DNA of 64,000 nt from an uncultured Pirellulaceae bacterium (GTDB lineage Bacteria; Planctomycetota; Planctomycetia; Pirellulales; Pirellulaceae). Both the position numbers and the translations under genes were made by a program. Below are positions 8,655 through 16,558 of the stretch, one piece after another. Within the stretch, counting starts at the first letter, position 1. Each line of letters begins with the position of its first letter. The DNA lies in the NCBI GenBank assembly GCA_937929805.1, contig CALFUT010000009.1, positions 56,253 to 120,252 of the forward strand. Reading direction: 5' to 3'. Under the pieces are notes generated by a model. It made no database searches, had not been told where the DNA came from, and saw only the letters and a list, made by a program, of their open reading frames with translations.

Positions 8655-9875
8655 CTACTGGTCGTTCATTTTAAAACCTGCTGACTTCAGCTGACGGACG
8701 ACGGCGGCCGACATCGCGTCACCTAAAGTGGCTTCGCCGCTGGCGTTTGCCATTTCTTTTCGCTTGGCGGCGATGAATTTGGCACGAGCCGCGGTTGCTT
8801 CCTTGATTTTCGCTTGGATTTCCTTGCGAGCAGTCGCTTGTTCCATGACATGAGCTTTTCGTTCCTCGACGGTCATCTGCTTCATGTTGTCGGGCAGTTC
8901 GGCGTCGTCTAGTTCGTCGACAACCGATTGGTCTTCTTCGAACGTGTCGACGAGGTCGCGGCCAACGTTTTTGTAGACACTGCTACCTTTTGATTGCGCT
9001 CGGCTAAGCGATGACATTGGACTGGCCTCAGCGGCGTTGCGGTCCTGTGCGATTTGATTGTTTGAAAAACGACTCCGCACTTCCGCTCGCCCGTACCACA
9101 GATAGGTTTTGTTCAATGCTGAATTCAGGCGAATGATGATCTCGTCGTGCGGCGTTTCGATGTGAACCGTCTTGCGATCTTGGTCGATATTCATGTATTC
9201 GCCTTCGGCCAGATCAGCACCATCTTTCCACTTCGTCGAAATTCCCGTGTCGTAGTTGCCGCAGTGGATCGTGTTGACGACGACGCCTTTTTCGATGGCG
9301 GATTTGCACGACTCGCGATAGTCGACCGAGCCTTGCGTGAACGGTTCGTTGCCCGCGATGAAAATCGCTTTGTAGCTATTGTCTTTGTTTGACCAATCCA
9401 GTCGTTTGAGTGCTTCGGAGATCACGGTTCCGCAGTATTCATCTCCGCCGTTGGTTTTCAGCGAGAAAAGTGCCTCGGAAACATTGTCTAGGTCGTCAGT
9501 CAATTGAACGACTTGTCGAATGTAGCCTTTGGACGCCGGTAACCCCGAGTTTCCGTACTCGAACACGCTAACACGCAGCGAGGGTGTCTTGCCATTTTTC
9601 TCGGCACGGGCGAACTGCTGAACGATCGTCCAGAGTTGCGTTTTCGCCTGATCGATCAAGCCATCCATGCTGTTCGACGTGTCCAGCAGAATCGCAACAT
9701 CGACGGCCGGGCGAACGCCTTTGAATGGTGGATCCGGGTCGGGTTTTACTTCGGCCTCTGCTTTGTCATCGGATTTGATCGTGATGGTGACATCTTGAGC
9801 AGTCGCGATTCCCACCGCGGAGACAAGCGTCAGCAAAAGTAAAACAGCAGCCAGCAAATTAAAATAGTTCTTCAT
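8655..9875 (-). CDS. secreted von Willebrand factor type A domain protein
   Basis: A signal peptide (MKNYFNLLAAVLLLLTLVSA, cleavage near ATAQ) is followed by a short acidic/Pro linker and one VWA domain from about residue 55 to 240. The metal-dependent adhesion site is intact: DTSNS in ILLDTSNSMDGLI, and the later FIAGNEPFTQG. The C-terminal third (about 290-400) is charged and helical, rich in Lys/Glu/Ala, likely a coiled coil. I chose the ATG at 9875 because it begins the signal peptide; an extended start at 9929 would bury it. Its role is probably ligand binding or complex assembly in the periplasm. A terminator follows the gene. It is divergent from the dockerin-type gene. Confidence 0.85.
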   Translation of the reverse strand: MKNYFNLLAAVLLLLTLVSAVGIATAQDVTITIKSDDKAEAEVKPDPDPPFKGVRPAVDVAILLDTSNSMDGLIDQAKTQLWTIVQQFARAEKNGKTPSLRVSVFEYGNSGLPASKGYIRQVVQLTDDLDNVSEALFSLKTNGGDEYCGTVISEALKRLDWSNKDNSYKAIFIAGNEPFTQGSVDYRESCKSAIEKGVVVNTIHCGNYDTGISTKWKDGADLAEGEYMNIDQDRKTVHIETPHDEIIIRLNSALNKTYLWYGRAEVRSRFSNNQIAQDRNAAEASPMSSLSRAQSKGSSVYKNVGRDLVDTFEEDQSVVDELDDAELPDNMKQMTVEERKAHVMEQATARKEIQAKIKEATAARAKFIAAKRKEMANASGEATLGDAMSAAVVRQLKSAGFKMNDQ

Positions 9876-10429
9876 AACATTTTCCCGCAATTGAGTTTTT
9901 GCCCCGTGTTTACGCACGCATGTTGCCAAACGCTGCCGGCAACATCCTTGAGACGTAGGTCATGTCAGGAAAGTTCCAAAAAAACATTTTGTTTGGCTTT
10001 GTTGGTTGCTGGCCTACCTAGTCACGGCAAAATCAAGCCGGCAAACGCGAGCGTTACTGAAAAGCTGGAGGACTTTTCACAACCGTATTTCCAACAGCAA
10101 CGCGTCAGAGGAAACTGCATGCGTCATCCTTACCCGCTGCGTCAACGAGGGATCGATCTCTGGCTGACGTGTCGGCGTAGAGCTTGTTGGGGCAGGACTT
10201 AAGGTAATCTCTGCAATTTGCTCTCACGCGTCGAGTCATGTTTGAATCGCTTCGACTCAACTCAATGACTCGCCGTTTTGAGATGCCTCCAGTTGAAATG
10301 TCCTCCAGTCGAATTCCTGAAGAGCGCCGCAGTCAGCCTTCATATGGTCGACGATGCCAAATGTGCAGCAATGCACACGCAGGACAAGTCGGAGTTCTTT
10401 TCGTTGCCATCGAGACGAGGTGTTGTACA
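9876..10429. other. intergenic region between divergent VWA and dockerin-type genes
   Basis: 554 bases that must hold the promoters of both flanking genes. A 103-codon open frame at 9891-10202 has no ribosome-binding site or recognisable protein features and I do not call it. No repeat or RNA gene is evident. Confidence 0.5.
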
Positions 10430-11680
10430 ATGCCAAAAACCGCCCGTTTCAATTTTTTGTTCGAACAGATAGCTGAATTGATGCAATGGAACTTTCTTGC
10501 ACTGCTCGTTTTGCTCCTTACCGACCAACCTCTCGTCGGCCAGAACATTGATTTGAACAATGTCGTTGCGGGCGATGTCATTGATAACAGCACGCCAATT
10601 CCTGACGGTGCCGTGATCAACCTGAATGGCGGATCGATTGCGTCTGGAACGGTCTTCAGCGACGCTGATTTTCCAAATGGTGTCACGCTGAACGTCAACG
10701 ACGGGAGCATTGGACTGGGGGTCGAGATTCACAATTCGATCATCAACATCGCTGGTGGACAAGTCGCATTGGTCGCCAGTAATTTGAGCGAAGGCGTGAA
10801 CAACCTCGACAACACTGTCACCGTGACCGGCGGTGATGTTGGAGGTTTCTTTCAGCTGCGAGGAACGTCAACGCTCGAGCTGGTTGGTGGAACGGTCGAG
10901 AGCTTCGGAACGCTATCCAATGCTTCGGCGACGGTCACTGGAGGATCCTTCACGTTAGTAGACAACAACGGGCAGCTGAATATCTCGGGTGGGGACTTCA
11001 ACACCTTCCGTTCGTTTTTTACGGCCGCGGTGAATTTGTCTGGCACGGACTTCGCGATCGATGGAGTTCCGATCACCGGTTTGGCCGTTGGCAGCCCGTT
11101 CGAGATCGTCGATCGGAACGTGACGCTTTCGGGCACGCTGAGTGATGGGGCCACGTTTTCGAATTTCCTCGATTCAACGACTCCGATTGGTGATCTAGAC
11201 TTTGGGCCTTTCGCATCGCAAGCCGAACTGGAGGCCGTCCCCGGTTTTGCGGCAGCTGGCCCGAGCGGCACAACGGTGACGGTGACGTTGGTCGCACCTA
11301 CGGTTTTGGGTGATTTTGATGCAGATGGCGATGTGGACGCAGACGACATCGATTTTTACAGCGGTAACATCGGATTGGACGCCTCCGGTAGTCTTGGCCA
11401 ACTGGATCTAGATGGGGATGGCTTGGTTTCCCTTGCGGATCACGATACGCACATCATGACATTGGTGGAGACTTCTAACGGTCAGACTGGGGCGTTCATC
11501 GGTGACATCAACCTCGATGGGGCCGTGGATGTTCTCGATGATGCTTTTTCACTTGTGTCGAGCCTTGGTAGCCAGTCGGGCGGCTACGCGAATGGGGATC
11601 TGAACGCGGACCAGTTGGTCAACGTCTTGGGCGATGCGTTCCGTTTGGTGTCGAATCTAGGTCGAACGAACGATCCTTAA
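10430..11680 (+). CDS. surface protein with repetitive beta region and dockerin-like calcium loops
   Basis: 416 residues. An N-terminal hydrophobic stretch (MQWNFLALLVLLLT, about residues 24-37) looks like a signal peptide behind a longer leader. Residues about 45-280 are Gly/Asn/Thr/Val-rich with short repeated units such as NLNGGSI, NVNDGSI and VTVTGGDV, suggesting a beta-helix. The last 110 residues hold four dockerin/EF-type loops: DFDADGDVDADD, DLDGDGLVSLAD, DINLDGAVDVLDD and DLNADQLVNVLGD. Planctomycetes carry many such dockerin-tailed proteins of unknown role. The ATG at 10430 is preferred to an upstream ATG at 10238, whose 64-codon extension looks non-coding; the ATG at Met24 is also possible. 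Confidence 0.75.
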   Translation: MPKTARFNFLFEQIAELMQWNFLALLVLLLTDQPLVGQNIDLNNVVAGDVIDNSTPIPDGAVINLNGGSIASGTVFSDADFPNGVTLNVNDGSIGLGVEIHNSIINIAGGQVALVASNLSEGVNNLDNTVTVTGGDVGGFFQLRGTSTLELVGGTVESFGTLSNASATVTGGSFTLVDNNGQLNISGGDFNTFRSFFTAAVNLSGTDFAIDGVPITGLAVGSPFEIVDRNVTLSGTLSDGATFSNFLDSTTPIGDLDFGPFASQAELEAVPGFAAAGPSGTTVTVTLVAPTVLGDFDADGDVDADDIDFYSGNIGLDASGSLGQLDLDGDGLVSLADHDTHIMTLVETSNGQTGAFIGDINLDGAVDVLDDAFSLVSSLGSQSGGYANGDLNADQLVNVLGDAFRLVSNLGRTNDP

Positions 11681-11893
11681 TCGTTAGCTCGCTGGCGGGG
11701 GACTTGTTGGGTTCGTCGATCGCTCACCGCGTGCAGTGCCGCGTGGGTTGCGATGAAAGAAAGCCCTGCATCTGACCGATGCGACGGCGAAGCCAAGCTG
11801 GCTACTGTTAAGAACAGACTGAATCGCTGGGGATAGTTTGAGTGTTCTCCGACAACCGCAACATTGTCTTACGAAGCAGCGACACCTAATGCA

Positions 11894-11930
11894 CAAAAAA
11901 ACCGCCATGGAGAGTCATCCATGGCGGTTT
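11894..11930 (-). terminator. strong rho-independent terminator after the HTH/receiver gene
   Basis: A perfect 12-base-pair stem (AACCGCCATGGA paired with TCCATGGCGGTT) and a six-base loop, followed on the minus strand by a run of T. It lies 52 bases past the stop codon of the regulator. The stem could also work partially for the plus-strand gene upstream. Confidence 0.85.
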
Positions 11931-11981
11931 GAGCGAAAGACGGCGAATTGTCTCTTATCAGAATCTTGAAAGGGTTTTGGG

Positions 11982-12554
11982 TTAGACCAATTCTTTCAAG
12001 CTACCGATCAGAGTGCGAAGTCGCTCTGCCAGCAGGCTGGCGTCAAACGGCTTCTTAAACGTTTCGTTGATCGCCGAACGATCGAAGGAAATCGGATTTC
12101 CATCGTCGGGCAGCAACGCGATAAGAATGGTTTCCGTAAAGTCGGAATTCTTACGCAGGTTTTGACAGATCTGCATCGCCTCAACTTTACCGATTGAGAA
12201 ATCAGTAATGATGCAGTCTGGGTGGAAGCTTTCTGCCTGGATTCCAGCTTCGAATCCGCTGGCAGCAACAGCAACCTTGAAAGATTTTTCGGGAGGTAGC
12301 TCCCGCTTAAGATTTTCGATAAGTACCTGATCTTGAGCGACAATCAGAATTTTGGCCATCGCTTCATCTTCGAGATCTCCAAGAGGCATACCATGCTCTT
12401 TGAGAAATTTGATCAGGTATTCTCGTGGGATACGACGGTCTTGCGATCCGGGGATCCGGTAGCCTTTGAGGCGTCCCGAATCGAACCATTTGCTGACCGT
12501 GCGCGGGGCCACTTTACAGATCTTGGCGACCTGTCCAGTTGTGAACACCTTCAT
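11982..12554 (-). CDS. regulator with excisionase/MerR-type HTH and degenerate receiver domain
   Basis: 190 residues in two parts. Residues 1-50 are an excisionase-like winged helix-turn-helix (FTTGQVAKICKVAPRTVSKW followed by DSGRLKGYRIPGSQDRRIP). Residues 67-190 are a CheY-like receiver: beta-1 KILIVAQD, the phospho-acceptor candidate Asp118 in CIITDFS, and the switch Lys in FKKPFD. One residue of the usual acidic pair after beta-1 is replaced (AQD rather than DDD), so phosphorylation may be weakened. DNA-binding and receiver are in the reverse of the usual order. The start is the ATG at 12554. It is monocistronic with a strong terminator behind it and a 1-kb non-coding region ahead. I recognise it as a planctomycete-type regulator of unknown target. 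Confidence 0.8.
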   Translation of the reverse strand: MKVFTTGQVAKICKVAPRTVSKWFDSGRLKGYRIPGSQDRRIPREYLIKFLKEHGMPLGDLEDEAMAKILIVAQDQVLIENLKRELPPEKSFKVAVAASGFEAGIQAESFHPDCIITDFSIGKVEAMQICQNLRKNSDFTETILIALLPDDGNPISFDRSAINETFKKPFDASLLAERLRTLIGSLKELV

Positions 12555-13562
12555 CGCAGGCTCTCCATAAACACTTTGAATCGTCTTTCGCTACACGGGC
12601 CTGCCAAATCTGATTGCTCAGAGTCAACCCTCCGCATGTAACTGTTTGTTCCGTTCGCCATTTCAATCGTGCTTCGGTTGAGGAGACCGTCGCTGATTGA
12701 GCTGACTGTCTGGGTCAGAACAAACTAGTAATCGCTTTTCTAAGGAATGAGCTCGTTTCCGTACTTGCTCGTCCTGTGACAGTATCGGCTTGTCTTGATC
12801 GTTGGTTTGGCCAAAGTCGTCACAATCGTGCAAACGCTAGGTCAGCGTGCTTACAATCGTTAAACCTTTGCCAAAGTCACAATCAATGTGACCGTCGGGA
12901 ATACTGTCGCGAAGAGAAATGCAATCGCATCGCATCCGAATGGGTCGTGGATACAACGCAATCTTCAACCGCACGGCTGTGCGGTTACTGAATTCCCCCC
13001 CAGGTCCGTTACTTGACCAACCGTTTGACAAATCTGAATGATGGCACGAATGCCAACCTCATCGTTCGGTAAGTAACTTTCCTGCCTTATGTTTCGTTTA
13101 TCCTAGGGGTGTTTCTTTAGAAAGTTTCTCCAATGATCCGGCTAGAACCTGATATTGGGAACGCAGCGGCGGCAACAGTCGTGCTCAAAAGGCGCAGTTT
13201 GCCTTGAAATTGGCTAAAAGTGGGCCAGCTAGGAGGTGTGGTGGCCGGTCAATTATTGTTTTGCTCGCACCGGTTTCCTATCAAACTAGAGGGCCACTGA
13301 CCGTGATCAACACAGACTGGCTGCGAAGGATTTCCGATTGGAAGATCATTTCCGGATCCAGCCCGAGCGCTTTTTTGCACTTCAAGAAAAGTGGTTCTAT
13401 CCACTATGCGAGGGGGGGCGAATGGTAAAACAGAGTCTGTTGCAGCGAATGCAAGAAGTTGCAGACAGGACAAGATGCTGGGTGGCGAGCCATTTGGCTT
13501 CACCGTTTGAGCTGGTTAGCTTTTCCGGTTCGTCCACGCAAATTGGCCACGCTTGGCCAGCA
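12555..13562. other. 1-kb intergenic region with a repeated ACAATC motif
   Basis: No convincing gene. Near 12800-12890 an imperfect direct repeat is visible: GCCAAAGTCGTCACAATC at about 12809 and GCCAAAGTCACAATC at about 12869, with a third TACAATCGTT at 12852. The [CT]ACAATC core thus occurs at 12821, 12852 and 12879, roughly 27-31 bases apart, about 270-330 bases upstream of the regulator start. These could be operator sites or the remains of a duplication. Small open frames at 13204-13428 and 13338-13652 lack ribosome-binding sites and recognisable features. Confidence 0.4.
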
Positions 13563-14039
13563 CTAAACGATTTGGAACTTGCCAGCGGGCTCGAACGCAT
13601 GCTTGAAGTGCTCGATCAAGGGTGCCTGATGTTTGTCGGGCCAGATGATTGAGATCACATCGAAGCGAAACGAGCAATTGACCAACTGCTTTTTGGCCAA
13701 AAAACTGTAGCCGGCACGAGTCAAATGTTGCTGCTTCTGCTGCGTTACGGCCTCGGTGGGGTGACCCTTGCGATCAGAGCTGCGGGTTTTTACTTCCACG
13801 AAAACGATGGTTTGGCCATCGACCGCGACCAAGTCAATCTCTCCGCCGCGAGCCGTAAAACCGCGTTCGACAATCACCCAGCCTTGTTTCAGAAGAAACC
13901 GCTCGGCCTCCTTTTCCCCTTGAGCCCCGAGAGTTCCCGGTCCGGAAAAAAAGGCTTTCATTCGGTCATAGATGCGTGGTAGCACACCTCCAAGGGCGAT
14001 TTTCCAAGCCACGATTCGAATCATTTGGCCAGCGTCCAT
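13563..14039 (-). CDS. yraN: YraN/UPF0102 family nuclease-like protein
   Basis: 158 residues with the YraN core: LGAQGEKEAERFLLKQGW, then GGEIDLVAVDGQTIVFVEVK followed by TR, and the Gln-rich TQQKQQHLTRAGYSFL. The E..D..EVK pattern matches the restriction-endonuclease-like fold; the cellular function of YraN is not established, with links to replication and repair by neighbourhood in other bacteria. About 30 N-terminal residues precede the core (start ATG at 14039; ATGs at codons 6 and 27 are alternatives). It usually sits beside rnhB or rsmI; here it stands alone, facing the TPR gene. Confidence 0.85.
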   Translation of the reverse strand: MDAGQMIRIVAWKIALGGVLPRIYDRMKAFFSGPGTLGAQGEKEAERFLLKQGWVIVERGFTARGGEIDLVAVDGQTIVFVEVKTRSSDRKGHPTEAVTQQKQQHLTRAGYSFLAKKQLVNCSFRFDVISIIWPDKHQAPLIEHFKHAFEPAGKFQIV

Positions 14040-14386
14040 GAATTAGTCAAACACTTTCTTGGCGGAGAAACTTGATGGCCGGTTTGGGTAACAAACTAAG
14101 TCTAGCGATTGCCGGGGCGCTTTTCCACGACGGAATTCAATGACGAGTGAATTATCCGACTGAATTGCACGACCGGCACAACCTGTCCTCGGGGCCGCGT
14201 GGACTCTGTCAATCCGCCGCTCTGGATACATCACCGGTGATGTTGAGACCTACGTTGCTGCGGGAGCTGAGTGCTTTATCAAACCAAACCGTTTGGACCG
14301 GCCGCTCGATCTGCGTGGAACGAGCAACAGATTTATCTCAGTGTGACTTCCCAATTTCCGCCTTCGCCGCAATTTTGAATTTGAAA
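14040..14386. other. intergenic region between yraN and the TPR gene
   Basis: 347 bases between divergent genes. The TPR frame stays open back to a GTG at 14147, but the 80 added codons show no TPR or signal-peptide features, so I treat this as regulatory DNA. No clear promoter or repeat. Confidence 0.4.
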
Positions 14387-15940
14387 ATGTCATCTCGCAA
14401 CGACAATTTGACCCAACCGGTGCATCCTGACTCCAATCTGTCGGGCGCGTCGCTGGTTGCGGTGCCCAAGTCAGTGGAACTTGACACGCGTATTGAACTG
14501 GCATCGTGGAGTTTCGCTCAAAAGGATTTTGAACTGGCCACTCAGCATGCGGAGCAAGTTTTAGAAGAAGTCCCCTGTGACCCGAGAGCTCTATCGTTGA
14601 TCGCTGCGTGTCAGATTCTGCTTGGAAACCTTGATGCGGGAATCGTTCGGTTGAATCAGGCCATCGACGGGGCATCCATCGAGCGTTACGAAGCGGCCGC
14701 CGAGGAAGCTTACGAATATCTCCGGTTCTGCGACGATGATACCGTCGAAATCGAATGGAGTGGGTTCAATGAGTGCATTCAGTTTTTGTCTCAGCCTGAG
14801 TTCGGCAGTGACGAAGAAGAACGAGCTTGGGAGATCGCGTTAAAACGAGCCCGCGCATGCGTCGCGTTGTCGCGAGGTGAGGTTTCGGATGCGATTTCGG
14901 ATTTGAAAAATCATCTACGCCGATTTCCGAGAGACGTCGAAGCTCGATTCGAGCTTGCACGTGCCTATTTTAAGAATGAAGACTACCGTATCTGCACAGA
15001 ACTGCTTCGGCAGGTGCTTGATGAGAAGCCCGAACACGTTTTCGCGTTGAGCATGATTGCTCGCGTAAGGGCGTTAAGTGAGGATTTTCAGGAAGCGATT
15101 GAGTATGCGACTGAAGCGTTCGAGCTGAACCCGCAAAGCTGCCGGATTCGGTTGGATCTGGTTGAGTACTTGTTTGACTCGGCCGAATATGAGCAGGCAC
15201 TCGACGTGATGTCCGATGCGCCTAAGTGCAGTTGCGGCTGGTTTCGGTTTCTGCACGCGAGGATGCAATGCAATCTTCAATTGGAGCAATTTGACGCCGC
15301 GATGGCTTCCTGCCAAGAAATGCTCGGCTGTGAAGAATCGGAAGTGGATGCAGAAATTGACTTGGCGGTCGGGAAACGAATTGCGGCTGCTCATGACGTA
15401 TTGCTGACGGCAATTGTTGATAGCCTCGAGCACGCGATGCAGAAGTTGGAACAGGAAGCTGATCGCCTAATCGGTGAAAAGTGGTTCGCGCTGGAGACTG
15501 CATCGCTCTATCGCGAGCACGAGCAGTTTGATCTTGCCGCGAGATTGATCGAATGTCTGTCATACGAACATCCGCACGACGTCGACGTAACATTTGCTCT
15601 TTCGATTGCCGAATCCGAGATCGGGAACAACGAAAGCGAAAGGTTGTTGCTCCGACAGGTGGTCGGACAACTGAAAGACCCTGCCGCCGCGCCGTTGCGG
15701 CTGTCGAGCTCTTACGAGCGTGAAGGCTTGTTTAAGGAGGCGCTCTATTGGGCTTTTCAAGCTCATCTGGCCGGTGACTCTCAGGGTCGAGTCGAATACT
15801 TGGTCGCCCGCATCTATTGCCAACTGGAGTCGTTCGAAGTCAGCCGCCAGTTTCTGAATGCCGCGATCGATTGCAATTCCTCGTTTCGAGGCCGCGCAGA
15901 AGCGGACGATGTATTCGCCCCGCTGAATCTTTGCGGGTGA
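14387..15940 (+). CDS. tetratricopeptide repeat protein
   Basis: 517 residues made mostly of helical TPR-like units. Clear ones begin near residue 40 (ELASWSFAQKDFELATQHAEQVLEEV, here split for length at the A-Q boundary), near 190 (DAISDLKNHLRRFPRDVEAR), 225 (YRICTELLRQVLDEKPEH) and 255 (FQEAIEYATEAFELNPQSCR), with further units to the end. The protein is acidic with no signal peptide or membrane helix, so it is a cytosolic scaffold for protein-protein contacts. The partner is unknown and nothing in the neighbourhood points to one. The ATG at 14387 is chosen because the TPR-like sequence begins shortly after it. Confidence 0.8.
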   Translation: MSSRNDNLTQPVHPDSNLSGASLVAVPKSVELDTRIELASWSFAQKDFELATQHAEQVLEEVPCDPRALSLIAACQILLGNLDAGIVRLNQAIDGASIERYEAAAEEAYEYLRFCDDDTVEIEWSGFNECIQFLSQPEFGSDEEERAWEIALKRARACVALSRGEVSDAISDLKNHLRRFPRDVEARFELARAYFKNEDYRICTELLRQVLDEKPEHVFALSMIARVRALSEDFQEAIEYATEAFELNPQSCRIRLDLVEYLFDSAEYEQALDVMSDAPKCSCGWFRFLHARMQCNLQLEQFDAAMASCQEMLGCEESEVDAEIDLAVGKRIAAAHDVLLTAIVDSLEHAMQKLEQEADRLIGEKWFALETASLYREHEQFDLAARLIECLSYEHPHDVDVTFALSIAESEIGNNESERLLLRQVVGQLKDPAAAPLRLSSSYEREGLFKEALYWAFQAHLAGDSQGRVEYLVARIYCQLESFEVSRQFLNAAIDCNSSFRGRAEADDVFAPLNLCG

Positions 15941-16558
15941 ACGGTTTTGGTCGCTGCGATAGCCGCTCTAGCGAGTCCAACTGGTCTCATGCTCACGAGG
16001 AAATTGCATGGCTTGCCGTAGGTCTTTGTTCAGCAAATCCTTATCCGACACGTAAGTGAGGAACGATCCCTCGCTGCCGCAACCGGTTACGATGACCAGT
16101 TCAATTTCCTCTCACGTGTCGGGTTGGGAGACACGGTTCTGAAAGGTCTGATCGTTTGCTCAGTCTGAGCATGCAGCACCCGGTTCGAAATTGCAACGTA
16201 AAAAGTTTCGTAAGTTTCGCTGGGATGGTCATTTCCATGGATCTTATTAGTAAGAACCGAATGGTCAGAGTCATCAGTTGCTGTGGATGGGGAACCGTTG
16301 CGGAGAGGCGGCGGGTGTGCGGGTTTGAAAAACCGTCACTGGGGCGTGGCCCACACCGAACGACCAATTCGTGAAACTTCGCTGTTGATTGTCGAGGTTC
16401 CGTGCGGTCTGAGTTCCTAGCGGTTGAGCCAGCAATCAAGCAGTCTCTGGAGGTTCGTTTCCGCAAGCGGCGGTCATTTTCTGCTCTTAAGGCTTGCAAA
16501 AGCAGTGACAATCTCCCAACATTAATGAATCATTTTACCGACATGCTCAGGAAAACAC
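15941..16558. other. intergenic region upstream of ovoA
   Basis: 618 bases with no supportable gene. It contains the inverted repeat at 16045-16122 described separately and presumably the ovoA promoter. Short open frames on both strands here cross the repeat and have no protein features. Confidence 0.5.
16045..16122. repeat. inverted repeat, CCGACRCG...AGYGAGG family
   Basis: Left arm CCGACACGTAAGTGAGGAA (16045-16063) and right arm TTCCTCTCACGTGTCGG (16106-16122) are near-perfect complements around a 42-base centre. The left arm core matches 13 of 17 bases, with only transitions, in the element at 23943-24012, so it is a dispersed family. Confidence 0.7.

Noticed and set aside
9891..10202. 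103-codon plus-strand open frame in the gap before the dockerin-type gene
   Set aside because: It has no ribosome-binding site, no domain or signal peptide, and starts inside the divergent promoter region.
13204..13652. Small plus-strand open frames ahead of yraN
   Set aside because: Weak coding character, overlap with the 3' end of yraN, and no recognisable features.
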